This document shows positions 1-8,813 of a stretch of DNA of 37,259 nt, piece by piece. The position numbers and the translations under genes are program-made. This DNA is from Candidatus Eisenbacteria bacterium. Lineage in GTDB: Bacteria; Eisenbacteria; RBG-16-71-46. The notes below the pieces were generated by a model. The model was not told where the DNA came from. It worked only from the letters and a program-made list of their open reading frames with translations, and did not search any database. The stretch is from contig JABFRW010000078.1 in the NCBI GenBank assembly GCA_013140805.1, positions 1 through 37,259 of the forward strand, read 5' to 3'. Within the stretch, counting starts at the first letter, position 1. Each line of letters begins with the position of its first letter.

Positions 1-885
1 ATCGCGGCCCAGGAAGTCGAACAGAACATCGAACTGCTGCTCGGCGCCGGCGCCCGCCACTTCATTCCGGTCGCGAGCGGCGGACACCGCACCGACTCGC
101 GCAATCTTCTGGACGAGCAGCGGCGGCGCGGCGTCACGGTGGTGCAGGACGTCGGCGCGTTGCGGCGCCTCGGGCCCGGACCGGTGCTCGGCCTGTTCGC
201 GAACTCGCATCTCGACTACGTGCTCGATGCCGATCCGACCACGCGCCCCTCGCTGTCCGAGATGACACGGGTGGCGCTCGCCCGACTCTCGAGCGACCCG
301 GACGGCTTCTTTCTGATGATCGAGGGCAGTCGCATCGATCACGCCGGACATGACAACGACGCCGCGACCGCCGCGCACGAGGTGCTGGAGTTCGACGACG
401 CGTTTCACGTGGCGCTTGAGTTCGCCCGCCGCAATCCGCACACCCTGATCGTCGTCACCGCCGATCACGAGACCGGCGGGCTGTCGCTGGGACGCGCCGT
501 CGATGGCACCAGCCACTACGCATGGCACCCCGAAGTGCTGCGGCGCGTGCGGCGCTCGAGCGAGTCGATGGCAGCGCGGATCGATGCGGGAGCCGAGCTG
601 ACCGCGGTGCTGCGAAGCGACGCCGGGATCTCGGATCTCGGGGTTGCCGAGCGCACGCAGCTGCGCGCGATCAAGGGCGCCGCCCTCGCGTCCGCGATCT
701 CCGAACTGGTGAGCCGGCGCGCCCTCGTCGGCTGGACCACCCGCGGGCACACCGCCGTCGACGTGCCGGTGTGGGCATTCGGGGCGGGCGCCGGGCAGCT
801 GCGCGGCTCGCGCCCGCACGCGGCGCTGGGCCGCCTGATCGCTCGGCTGGCCGGCCTGGAGATCGGCACCCTGACCACGCGCTAG
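1..885 (+). CDS. Alkaline phosphatase, PhoA family (3' part; 5' end outside window)
   Basis: This is the C-terminal part of a metal-dependent phosphomonoesterase of the PhoA family, which normally releases phosphate from organic esters in the periplasm or outside the cell. The frame is open from base 1, so the start, signal peptide and catalytic serine lie upstream of the window. Visible family motifs are RTDSRNLL, GLFANSHLDY, PSLSEMT, the metal-binding EGSRIDHAGHDND near 321-360, TADHETGG at 457-480, and a late GHTAVDVPVWA near 742-778 that supplies the last zinc-ligand histidine. All the metal ligands expected in this half are present, so it looks functional. Its TAG stop overlaps the stop of the convergent hydrolase gene by 4 nt in a CTAG. 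The family call is firm; substrate and location are inferred. Confidence 0.93.
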   Translation: MAAQEVEQNIELLLGAGARHFIPVASGGHRTDSRNLLDEQRRRGVTVVQDVGALRRLGPGPVLGLFANSHLDYVLDADPTTRPSLSEMTRVALARLSSDPDGFFLMIEGSRIDHAGHDNDAATAAHEVLEFDDAFHVALEFARRNPHTLIVVTADHETGGLSLGRAVDGTSHYAWHPEVLRRVRRSSESMAARIDAGAELTAVLRSDAGISDLGVAERTQLRAIKGAALASAISELVSRRALVGWTTRGHTAVDVPVWAFGAGAGQLRGSRPHAALGRLIARLAGLEIGTLTTR

Positions 886-2324
886 TCGGGCGCGCGGATC
901 CCGATGTGGTCGACGCCCGAGTAACGAAGGTTCAAGCGCCCCGCGCCGGTTGCACCGATTCGGTCGAACGTCACGCGCCCCTCGGTCATCGGCATGAAGA
1001 ACTCGGTCGGCGACAGCGGGATGAGTCCCGCCACGAACTGCTTCGGCCACTCGGCGGTCAGATGGTCGGGCTCGTTCCGGACCGTGAGGATCGCGCCATC
1101 CGACATCTGGTATTTCCCCTCGAGTCGCTCGAGCTGACCCGCCGCGAGCTTTGCGACATGCCCCCGCACCGGCAGGTCGCAGGGCTGACCGAGCGCGATC
1201 GCCGACAGGTCGCGGGTGATGCGATCGATGCGGATGCGATCGAAGTTGCTGCACAGCACGATCGTCACGCCGTCATCCGGGAACACCACCAGATTCGTCG
1301 CGTGCCCCGGCAGGAAACCGGTGTGCGACAGCCGCCGCCGTCCGAACTTTTCATCGACGAACCACCCGGCGCCATAGCCGCCGAGGCCCGCGGTCCACGC
1401 CGCGGTCGCGAGTGAGCGCGAAACCACGGGGTCCGTCCGCGCCGAGTCGTCACCCGCCATGATGCGACTCCAGCGCAACAGATCGTCGACGGTGCTGAAG
1501 AGGAATCCATCGCCGGCGGTCCCCGCCAGTGGCAGGCGCGGAACTCGCACGACACCCGAACGCTCGAGGGGAATACCGGAGAGTAGTGTGTCCCAGCCGA
1601 CGTCGCCACGCGTATAGCCGACCGCGAGATCCCTGCCGGGAGTCCACTGACTCACGGCTCCGGAACTCCGCATGCCGGCGGGCTCGAGGAGCGTCTGGCG
1701 AACGTGGTCGGCGAACGGTCGTCCCGCGATGCGCTCGATGATGCGGGCGAGCACCAGGTAGCCGGTATTGCTGTAGTGGAACTGGGAGCCGGGTTCGAAC
1801 TCGAGCGTGTCCCGCCTTGCGTTCTCGATCAGGTCGGCGGTCGCCTGCGCTCGCCCCATGAACTCGAGGTACGGCGCAGAGCCGAGTCCCAGCCGCTCCT
1901 CATAGTCGGGAATCCCGGAGGTGTGGTGGATCAGCTGGCTCACGGTGACGGCGCGCCACGCGTTCGGGCACTCTTCGAGCAGGTTGCAGATCGGCTGGTC
2001 GAGCGTCAGCTTGCCGGCCTCCTGCAGCTCGAGCGCGGCCATGGCTGTGAACATCTTGGAGACCGATGCGACTTCGTGAGGGGTTTCGGGTGAAAAGCGA
2101 ACTCGACGCTCGATGTCGGCCCAGCCGAAGCCCTTACGAAACAGCACCTGGCCATGGCGCGCGATCAGGACCGCGCCGCTGAAGCCGCCCAGTTCGGTTC
2201 GAGCAGTGAGATAGCGGTCGGCGGCGCTCGCGATCTGACGCGGCGAGGGAGGCATGGCCGGCGGCGAAGCCGGAGCGGCGGACATCAGCAGCACGGTGAG
2301 TGAGGCGAGTGCGACGAGGCTCAT
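882..2324 (-). CDS. Secreted beta-lactamase-family serine hydrolase (class C / PBP4*-like)
   Basis: A 480-residue exported serine hydrolase with the beta-lactamase/DD-peptidase fold. Catalytic motifs are SVSK (SxxK, about residues 87-90), YSN (YxN, about 184-186), and HTG in RRLSHTGFLPGH, which stands where the third KTG/HxG motif is expected. After the catalytic domain there is a C-terminal segment of about 100 residues with beta character, as in many ClbP/EstB/PBP4*-like proteins. The ATG at 2324 was chosen because it opens directly into a hydrophobic signal (SLVALASLTVLLMSAAPA); the longer GTG frame from 2438 adds an Arg-rich stretch unlike a signal peptide. It diverges from the coiled-coil gene and converges on the phosphatase. 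The substrate (a beta-lactam, peptide or ester) cannot be told from sequence. Confidence 0.9.
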   Translation of the reverse strand: MSLVALASLTVLLMSAAPASPPAMPPSPRQIASAADRYLTARTELGGFSGAVLIARHGQVLFRKGFGWADIERRVRFSPETPHEVASVSKMFTAMAALELQEAGKLTLDQPICNLLEECPNAWRAVTVSQLIHHTSGIPDYEERLGLGSAPYLEFMGRAQATADLIENARRDTLEFEPGSQFHYSNTGYLVLARIIERIAGRPFADHVRQTLLEPAGMRSSGAVSQWTPGRDLAVGYTRGDVGWDTLLSGIPLERSGVVRVPRLPLAGTAGDGFLFSTVDDLLRWSRIMAGDDSARTDPVVSRSLATAAWTAGLGGYGAGWFVDEKFGRRRLSHTGFLPGHATNLVVFPDDGVTIVLCSNFDRIRIDRITRDLSAIALGQPCDLPVRGHVAKLAAGQLERLEGKYQMSDGAILTVRNEPDHLTAEWPKQFVAGLIPLSPTEFFMPMTEGRVTFDRIGATGAGRLNLRYSGVDHIGIRAPD

Positions 2325-2463
2325 GGACCTGAGACGGTCGGCCGCCACCCAAGGGTTGGATCGCCCTCTTTCGTGAAGGTCCGGCGATCGCCTGCCGATG
2401 ACTCGGGGGCAAAGGCTCGAGATGCGTGGTCCCGACACGGATGCGTCGGACCCCCGGCCCCGG

Positions 2464-2482
2464 CGTCACCGACCCGGTGACG
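2464..2482. promoter_or_regulatory. Inverted repeat just upstream of the coiled-coil gene RBS
   Basis: A perfect 7-bp inverted repeat, CGTCACC / GGTGACG with a 5-nt spacer, lies 7 bases before the AAGGAG ribosome-binding site (2489-2494) of the gene starting at 2501. It could be an operator or an mRNA hairpin affecting translation. The symmetry is seen directly; the function is a guess. Confidence 0.3.
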
Positions 2483-2500
2483 AGTGCGAAGGAGTCAACG

Positions 2501-5182
2501 ATGTCCCCTCTCCTCAGGAACCTGCTCGGCAACGGATCACGCGAGAACCAGCTCACCGAGGAGATGCGCGCGCTCCTGAATGAGATGAAGCAGGAACGCG
2601 GACGCTACGAGTCGCTGGTCGAGAACGGCCGCGATGCCGCGGAGCGGTTGCAGAAGCTCGGCGAGCCGATCGCGAAGGCGACCAGTGAACTGGATCAGGT
2701 CGTCACCCGCGTGTCCGAGATCGAAGCGCGCCTCGCCGCCATGGTGAAGCTCTCGGACCTGTTCCAGAATCTCGACGATCGCGCGCAGGGCCTCGCGCAG
2801 AGTCAGCAGTGGGCGGAGTCGCGCCTCACCGAGACGCTCGAGGATTCGCGGCAGATCCGAACCACGCTCGAGGAGCTCGGCACCCAGGTCGAGAACGCGA
2901 CGCGGCTCAAGGAACAGCTGACGGGATTCCTCGAAGTCGAGAAGCCGTTCCAGCAGGTTCGCGGGGACACCGAGGCGTTGCGCGGCCAGCTCGAGAGTTC
3001 GGGCGAGCGCATGACGCGGCTGCGTGAACAGCACGACCGGTTGCTCGATGCGCACAAGCTTGCGGTCTCCAAGATGGAGGCGCTCGACCGCCGCGGCGAC
3101 GATCTGGGCCGCGCGCTGCAGGACAAGGAGCGCCGCGTGCTCGGCGTCGAGCAGTCCGTCAAGGGGATGGACGGCGTACGCGGGACGATCGAAGAGGTGC
3201 GACGCGAGCTCGGCACCTTGAAGGCACTCGGTGATTCGGTCGCTCACAAGACCGCGTCGCTCGAATCACAGCGCGATGCGATCGATCGCGCCCTGGCTCA
3301 GATCGAGCAGCTCGAGCGGGCGATGCGCCAGCTCGACGCGGGGGTGCGCCAGCAGCAGTCGAACGAGGCCGCGCTCCGCACGCTGCAGGAGCAGGCCAAC
3401 GCGCTGCGCGCGCTGCACGAGTCGGTGTTGGACCGCTCCAACGAGATCACCCAGCTGCAGCACGAGGCGCACGAGCAGACGCAGTCGACCCGCCAGGACT
3501 TGTCGTCCATGACGGCCGAAATGCGGAACACCGTCGAGCGTTTCGACTTCGAGAGCCGCGGCCTCGAGGCGGTGAGCCAGCGCGTGGCGGATCTGCGCGG
3601 CGACCTGTCGGCGTGCGAGAACCGCTTCAAGGGGCTCGGCGAGTCGAGCCTCGTCATGACCGAGTTGCGCACGCAGGCGAACACGCTGTCCGAGCGAGTT
3701 CAGGCGCTGGCGTCCGAACTCGAGCAGGTCGGCCACCAGGCGACGGAGCTGAATGCGATCCACGGCGAGCTGGACGTGACCGCACGCAACGCGCGGGAAG
3801 TCGGCGCACAGGTGGCGCAGCTCGAGCGCATGCGGCCGGCGATCGAGGCGGCGCTCCACGACGTCTCACAGCTCGGCGGCACCAGCGCACGGGTCACCGA
3901 CGCGCTCGAACAGCTGCAGCTCGCCGAGGGCGAGATCACGCGGGTGCGCGAGCATCAGGGCGAAACCCGCTCGTGGCTCGCGAACGTCGATCGTTCGGTC
4001 AACGAGATCAAGGTTCAGTTCGCGGATCTCCACCAGCTCGAGCCGACGCTCGACGCGGTGCGCAAGCAGGCACAGCGCATCACCGAATCGACCGCCACGA
4101 TCGAATCGCGACGCGAGATGATCGAGGAGCTGCAGCGCCGACTGACGGAGCTGGGTTCGCTCGGCGCCGGCCTCGACGAGCGCAGCCGCCAGCTTCAGGA
4201 GCGCATGGAGTTCGCGGAGCAGCGCTTCGAAACGCTGGGAGCCCAGGCCGAAGAAGCCGAAGGCACCACGAAGGCCATGAAGGCCGTCACCACCGGCGTT
4301 CATCAGGCCGAGCGGCAGGTCGCCGAGATCAGCAAGACGGTCGCCGCGGTGGCCGCGCAGTGCGATTCGATCGAGTCGCTGGCGCAGGAGACGCGCTCCA
4401 TGAAGGAGGAGCTGGATCAGCGTCAGCAGGCGCTGTCGGTTGCGGCCAAGGACCTGACGCGCACGACCGCGTTGCGCGAGAAGGCCTCGCAGTCGGCGCA
4501 GCAGCTCGAAGCACTCAGCGCACAGCTCGCCACGAACCTCGACGAGGCACATCAGCGGGCGACGCAGGTCGCCGAGCTGTCGAGCCAGCTCGAGAACCGC
4601 GCCAACGCGCTGCGCCGGGTCGACGGACGGCTCGGCCAGTTCGAGAACCGCATGGCTCGCTGGGACGCGACCGAGCAGAACATCACGCGCTCCCTCGAGC
4701 TCATCGACAATCGGCAGGGCACGGTCGAAGCGCTGCAGACCGATCTCGACCGCATGTTCGCGATGGCGGAACGAACCGCATCGCACGTGCGCGAGATCAC
4801 TTCGGCGCACCAGCAGATCGGTGAGGGTCGCGAGCTGCTCCAGGACGTCATGAACCGGTTGAACGAGGTGCGCGAGACCGCCAGCTCGCTCGACGACCGC
4901 AAGCGCCAGATGGTGAAAGCCGAGGAACGGCTCGCGCGTTCGGAGGCGCTGCTGGTCGAAGTCCGTTCGAGCCTCGAATCGCTCGAAGGCCACAAGGTCC
5001 TGGTCGATCAGGCGGTCGAGAAGGCCGGCTCGCTGCAGATGCTGCTCAAGCAGGCCGAGGCCACCATCGATGGACTGCGCGAGGAGCAGAAGACCACCGC
5101 GCGGGTGCGCGCCGTGATCACCGAGGCGCGCCACGCCCGGGATGCGAACGAGGACGACGACGACCTGGCAATGGCGGCCTGA
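2501..5182 (+). CDS. Long cytoplasmic coiled-coil protein, 893 residues
   Basis: I do not recognise a named family. Almost the whole protein is heptad-like, rich in Glu, Gln, Arg, Leu and Ala with few prolines or aromatics, and predicts as nearly continuous coiled coil from about residue 15 to 870. It ends in an acidic tail (DANEDDDDLAMAA). There is no signal peptide, transmembrane segment, Walker motif or receptor hairpin, so it is not an SMC ATPase or a chemoreceptor. The ATG at 2501 is supported by AAGGAG at 2489-2494; the longer GTG frame from 2426 adds a Pro/Arg-rich stretch and was not used. Likely roles are a scaffold, filament or spacer in the cytoplasm. It stands alone between a divergent hydrolase and a convergent membrane protein, so context gives no hint. 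Confidence 0.85.
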   Translation: MSPLLRNLLGNGSRENQLTEEMRALLNEMKQERGRYESLVENGRDAAERLQKLGEPIAKATSELDQVVTRVSEIEARLAAMVKLSDLFQNLDDRAQGLAQSQQWAESRLTETLEDSRQIRTTLEELGTQVENATRLKEQLTGFLEVEKPFQQVRGDTEALRGQLESSGERMTRLREQHDRLLDAHKLAVSKMEALDRRGDDLGRALQDKERRVLGVEQSVKGMDGVRGTIEEVRRELGTLKALGDSVAHKTASLESQRDAIDRALAQIEQLERAMRQLDAGVRQQQSNEAALRTLQEQANALRALHESVLDRSNEITQLQHEAHEQTQSTRQDLSSMTAEMRNTVERFDFESRGLEAVSQRVADLRGDLSACENRFKGLGESSLVMTELRTQANTLSERVQALASELEQVGHQATELNAIHGELDVTARNAREVGAQVAQLERMRPAIEAALHDVSQLGGTSARVTDALEQLQLAEGEITRVREHQGETRSWLANVDRSVNEIKVQFADLHQLEPTLDAVRKQAQRITESTATIESRREMIEELQRRLTELGSLGAGLDERSRQLQERMEFAEQRFETLGAQAEEAEGTTKAMKAVTTGVHQAERQVAEISKTVAAVAAQCDSIESLAQETRSMKEELDQRQQALSVAAKDLTRTTALREKASQSAQQLEALSAQLATNLDEAHQRATQVAELSSQLENRANALRRVDGRLGQFENRMARWDATEQNITRSLELIDNRQGTVEALQTDLDRMFAMAERTASHVREITSAHQQIGEGRELLQDVMNRLNEVRETASSLDDRKRQMVKAEERLARSEALLVEVRSSLESLEGHKVLVDQAVEKAGSLQMLLKQAEATIDGLREEQKTTARVRAVITEARHARDANEDDDDLAMAA

Positions 5183-5187
5183 TCGCG

Positions 5188-5218
5188 GTGCGGCGCGCGC
5201 CTAGCGGGCGCGCCGCAC
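5188..5218. terminator. Bidirectional hairpin between convergent genes
   Basis: A perfect 11-bp inverted repeat (GTGCGGCGCGC / GCGCGCCGCAC) with a 9-nt loop lies just after the stop of the coiled-coil gene and overlaps the last codons of the convergent membrane-protein gene. Only two T residues follow on the plus strand, so it is a strong hairpin with a weak U tract. Position and symmetry suit a shared terminator. Confidence 0.6.
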
Positions 5219-7315
5219 TTCGAAGCTCCCCATCTGCAGCGACTGGTCGGGCTCGTTGAGCGCCGCAATGCTCGCGTGCGCGAGGCCACCCTCCCGGTCG
5301 TCATTGCCGAAGCGTCGGTGCGCGACCCGAAACGCCACCCGGTACTTGCCATCCGGCAGCGTTCCGGAGACGACCAGCCGGTAGGTGTCGCGCATGACAA
5401 CATCCTGCCGCCAGCGCTCGGCGGTGAACAGTCCGTAGCCCAGGTAGCGCGCGCGAAACTGCCGCGGCTGTGCGGTCGAATCGAGCACGAAGGTGTTGGT
5501 CGCAAACAGCTGCGTCACCGGTGCGCGGCGCGCCCAGTAGGTGATCAGCGTGACCACCTCGCCGGGCTGGACGACCGCGGACACCGGATCCACGCCGACC
5601 AGTTCGATTTCGTCGTCGAAGCGGATCGCCAGCACGCGCTGCGGCATGCGTGGAGCCACGTCGATCAGCGAAACGGTGTCGCGCGCACCGCGCAGCAGGA
5701 GGACCGCGTCGTCGAAACCGTCCGCCGGGCGCAGGTGGTTGCGGGCGATCAGGCCGAGCAGTCGCTCGCGTGATGCGGCGTTTCGAAACTCCATGCCCTG
5801 GTTGCCGATCATTGCGTCGATCCGTTCGGGGACCGGGTAGCTCCGCGACGAAAACGTGTAGACCCCGGACAGGATGTGATGCATCGAGTGCAGCTCCGCG
5901 CGCGCCGACAGGTGCGGCAGGTACTCGAAGCTCGCGATCGTCGCGGCGTCCGGCGGAATCCGCGCGACGAGCCGCTCTCGAAACGGCCGCAGGCGGCGCG
6001 CGGCATCGTCCGGCCGCGAGCGTTCGGTGGGCGGACGATGCTGCCACCTGCTGTGCCCGAACAGCGGACCGAACTGGTAATTCGCGAATCCCGAAGCCGC
6101 CAGCGCGACCACCACCAGCACGCGCGTCGCGAGCCGCGAACGGGCGGCCCCGAACGCGCGACCGAGCCGCGCCAGCCCGAACGCAGCCGCCGCGATCACG
6201 AACGGCGTGACGGCCGCCGTGTACTGAAACGCGATCGCGTGCTGCTGGGGCCGCGACGACAGCAGGTGCAGCAGAAGCAGCGGCAGCGCGGCCAGCAGCA
6301 GCAGCGGAGCGGCCAGCGGAAGCGCGCCGACCGGGAGCAGCAGGTGCAGCCAGTACTCGCGCTTGAGCAACCCGTCGCCCGGATCGCCCGGGGTGCTGAA
6401 GAGCGCCTCGATCGCGCGCCATGGATGCGTGGCCAGATTCGCGAGCACCGTTCCCGGCGTCTGCCCCCAGGCTCCGAACATGCGGGCGTACTCGGCCTCA
6501 CCGCGCGAGAACATCGGCTGCAGGATCAGAAACGTGAGCGCGAGTGAAACGGTCGCGAGCCCGGCGAGCCGGGCCGCGGTCGCCCGCGCTCCCGGCCGTC
6601 TCAACCACAGCACGAACGCCGCAAGCCCCAGAGCGGCGAGCGCCACGTCCTCGCGCGCCAGCATGGCGAGCGCGGCGAACAGCAGGCCGCGCCTCCAACG
6701 CCCGTCCGACAGGTCGTCGATCGCCGCCAGCAGCGGAGCGGTCGCGAACGCTTCGGGGTGGAACTCGAACAGGTTCACGTAGCCGACCGCCGGGAACATC
6801 AGATAGAGCAGCGCGACCGACAGCGCCGCGACCGGGTCGCCGGTGAGGCGACGCGTCAGCCGGTAGGCCGGGATCGCGCCGAGCGCCAGCACGAGCGTCT
6901 GCGCCCACAGCAGCGCGAGCGGGTTCTTGAACGGCGCGAGCAGCGGGGCGAGCGGAATCAGGATCAGCGAGGAGTGATCGCCGAGCCAGTTCATGCCGCG
7001 CACGGAATTCCAGAACGAACCGTGGGCCAGCCGATCGATCGCCTGGGTGAAGATCGCGAGATCGAAGTCGGTGTAGAGGAAGTAGCGGTGCTTCACCCAC
7101 ACCGCGGTTCCGTAGACGCCGAGGTACGCAGTGATCAGCAGCGCCAGCGTCAGCCGCTCGAACCACCCCGCCGGAGTTGCCGGCGGCGGGGCGATCGACT
7201 TGAGCCTGGGCTTCGGCTTCGAACCAGCGGCTGAAGCGGGGCGGCGGCCTTTCAACCCCGACTCAGCGAACGATGAACAGGCGGGTACGCGCTTCCCAGC
7301 CCTCGCCGGTCGCAC
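5201..7315 (-). CDS. DUF2079-type polytopic membrane protein
   Basis: A protein of about 700 residues with many hydrophobic helices in its first 400 residues and a soluble C-terminal region. Segments such as FDLAIFTQAIDRLAHG, GDHSSLILIPLAPLLAPF and FFEFHPEA-like VNLFEFHPEAFATAPLLA match the DUF2079 family of predicted membrane proteins, which resembles GT-C-type glycosyltransferases; the reaction is unknown. The last 160 residues are beta-rich (VLAIRFDDEIELVG onward) and look like an extracytoplasmic sandwich domain. The start is uncertain: the GTG at 7315 lies inside the preceding gene (53-bp overlap) and lacks a clear RBS, and a TTG at 7255 would give about 684 residues. It follows the HAF-repeat gene closely and may be cotranscribed with it. 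Confidence 0.8.
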   Translation of the reverse strand: MRPARAGKRVPACSSFAESGLKGRRPASAAGSKPKPRLKSIAPPPATPAGWFERLTLALLITAYLGVYGTAVWVKHRYFLYTDFDLAIFTQAIDRLAHGSFWNSVRGMNWLGDHSSLILIPLAPLLAPFKNPLALLWAQTLVLALGAIPAYRLTRRLTGDPVAALSVALLYLMFPAVGYVNLFEFHPEAFATAPLLAAIDDLSDGRWRRGLLFAALAMLAREDVALAALGLAAFVLWLRRPGARATAARLAGLATVSLALTFLILQPMFSRGEAEYARMFGAWGQTPGTVLANLATHPWRAIEALFSTPGDPGDGLLKREYWLHLLLPVGALPLAAPLLLLAALPLLLLHLLSSRPQQHAIAFQYTAAVTPFVIAAAAFGLARLGRAFGAARSRLATRVLVVVALAASGFANYQFGPLFGHSRWQHRPPTERSRPDDAARRLRPFRERLVARIPPDAATIASFEYLPHLSARAELHSMHHILSGVYTFSSRSYPVPERIDAMIGNQGMEFRNAASRERLLGLIARNHLRPADGFDDAVLLLRGARDTVSLIDVAPRMPQRVLAIRFDDEIELVGVDPVSAVVQPGEVVTLITYWARRAPVTQLFATNTFVLDSTAQPRQFRARYLGYGLFTAERWRQDVVMRDTYRLVVSGTLPDGKYRVAFRVAHRRFGNDDREGGLAHASIAALNEPDQSLQMGSFEVRRAR

Positions 7316-8570
7316 GCGCGATCACGAATCCCGGTGACAACCGTCGTCCGATGTCGTCGCGTCCATCCCACTCGATCGCGCTCGATCCGGCCGCGACCTC
7401 GAGGCGGCGGAGCACACGGCCCGAGACATCGATCAGCTCGACGCGTGCGGGTGTGGTGATCGAAGTTCCGAACACGAATCGCGCACCGTTCGGCGTCACG
7501 TTCGGCTGGGCGCGAAACGCGAGCTCTGCGCGCGCCGGAGTCGACACTCCGACCGTACCGAGCGTCAGTACGAAGCCGCGAACGTAGGTGTGCGATCCCG
7601 CCACCAGGTCGCCGCGTCCAACGATCTGTCCGGCGTCGTTGATGTCGTGCGCCTCCCACAGCCACCAGCCGCTATCGGAGGGGATCAGCGAATTCAGGTC
7701 GCGCACCACCCCACCGATCGCTCGAAAAGCGCCGCTCGCACCGAGCGTCCCGACCACCACGCCGCCCTGGTTGATGGCGCGCGCCCGCCCGCTCGCGCTG
7801 CCGAGCTTCTGCACGGTGCCGGACTGGAACACGGTCGGGTACCACACCCCGTCGGCGGCCTGCGCCGCACCGACCACCACTCCGGCCGCGTTGATGTCGT
7901 AGGCGACGCTGTTCGCGCCGCCGAGCGTTCCGAGATCGACGAGGCTCGAATAGTCACCCGAGGCGAGAAACGCATGCGATCTGCCGTCGGCGAGCTGCGC
8001 TTCTCCCACCACGGTGCCGGCGTCGTTGATGGCGTACGCGATACTCGTCGCGCCGCCGAGAGTCCCCAGCGTGGTGGCCACCTCGCCCACGTCCACCACG
8101 AACCCGCGTGTGTGACCCGCCACGATCTGCTCACCGACCACGCGCGAGAAGATGTTGAGCCCGTGCGCCTGCGAGTTCGCGATCCCGAGATCCAGGATCT
8201 CGGTTCCCACACCGACCACGGCGCGGTACGACTCGGGGTAGAACTCGCCGAACCCTCCCGTGCCGGCGACGCGACCCGGAGTGTTGATCGCTTCGAGTGA
8301 GAATTCGATCAGCTGATCCGGATAACTCGTGAACATCTGCTCGGAACCCATCCAGCGAAAGCCGCGCGGGTTCGCGTCGACGCAGCACGGGTACTTGACG
8401 CCCGTCACCAGTCCGCTCGAATTGATCGCGCGCGCGACGTTGTCAGCGCCGTACGTGAACACTCCCGTGACCGAATAGGGCTCAGCGCTTGCGGTCGGCC
8501 CGGACGAGACGGACAGCGTGAGGACTGTGACCGCGGCAAGGCTCGAACGGAGCCACGAGAAAGATTGCAT
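7263..8570 (-). CDS. Secreted HAF-repeat protein with FlgD-like C-terminal domain
   Basis: A 435-residue exported protein. Residues 1-29 form a signal peptide (SLAAVTVLTLSVSSGPTASA). The body carries about five or six repeats of the extracellular HAF type, for example LGTLGGANSVAYDINAAGVV and AYAINDAGTVVGEAQLADG, likely forming a beta-propeller or solenoid. The last 90 residues (ARVELIDVSGRVLRRLE, then IEWDGRDDIGRRLSPG, ending TRLFIVR) match the FlgD-type Ig fold used as a C-terminal module or sorting domain in many FCB-group and Eisenbacteria secreted proteins. The ATG at 8570 has GGAGG 6 nt upstream and begins the signal; the longer TTG frame from 8618 was rejected. No catalytic motif is visible, and its role at the cell surface is unknown. 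Confidence 0.87.
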   Translation of the reverse strand: MQSFSWLRSSLAAVTVLTLSVSSGPTASAEPYSVTGVFTYGADNVARAINSSGLVTGVKYPCCVDANPRGFRWMGSEQMFTSYPDQLIEFSLEAINTPGRVAGTGGFGEFYPESYRAVVGVGTEILDLGIANSQAHGLNIFSRVVGEQIVAGHTRGFVVDVGEVATTLGTLGGATSIAYAINDAGTVVGEAQLADGRSHAFLASGDYSSLVDLGTLGGANSVAYDINAAGVVVGAAQAADGVWYPTVFQSGTVQKLGSASGRARAINQGGVVVGTLGASGAFRAIGGVVRDLNSLIPSDSGWWLWEAHDINDAGQIVGRGDLVAGSHTYVRGFVLTLGTVGVSTPARAELAFRAQPNVTPNGARFVFGTSITTPARVELIDVSGRVLRRLEVAAGSSAIEWDGRDDIGRRLSPGFVIARATGEGWEARTRLFIVR

Positions 8571-8628
8571 GGGGAGCCTCCGAAGCTGCGGCGAACGGCG
8601 AGAACACCTGCGTGGCAAAGGCTACAAC

Positions 8629-8642
8629 TCGGGTCGACCCGA
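8629..8642. promoter_or_regulatory. 14-bp perfect palindrome in divergent intergenic region
   Basis: TCGGGTCGACCCGA is a perfect palindrome lying 59 bases before the HAF gene start in the 243-bp gap (8571-8813) between the HAF gene and the efflux adaptor gene. On the minus strand a TAGCCT (8624-8619), which could be a -10 element, follows it directly. This would suit an operator, but no -35 is clear. I saw no gene in the rest of the gap. Confidence 0.35.
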
Positions 8643-8813
8643 CGGTACCCCTTTTTCGCCGCGCTGGGATCGACCGTTCACGACCCCGAGCGCTCGCGAA
8701 CCGGCTGACAGACTCCTGACCCCAGAGGGTGCACCGTTCGCGGTAGGCTGCGGTCGCATACTGTTGGAATCGCCGAACTTCGCGCCGCACCTCCCGACCC
8801 GGGGCCTCTCCGA

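Noticed and set aside
8571-8813. Three short overlapping open frames of about 100 codons in the divergent gap
   Set aside because: They overlap neighbouring genes, lack RBS and domains, and conflict with one another. The gap is better seen as regulatory.
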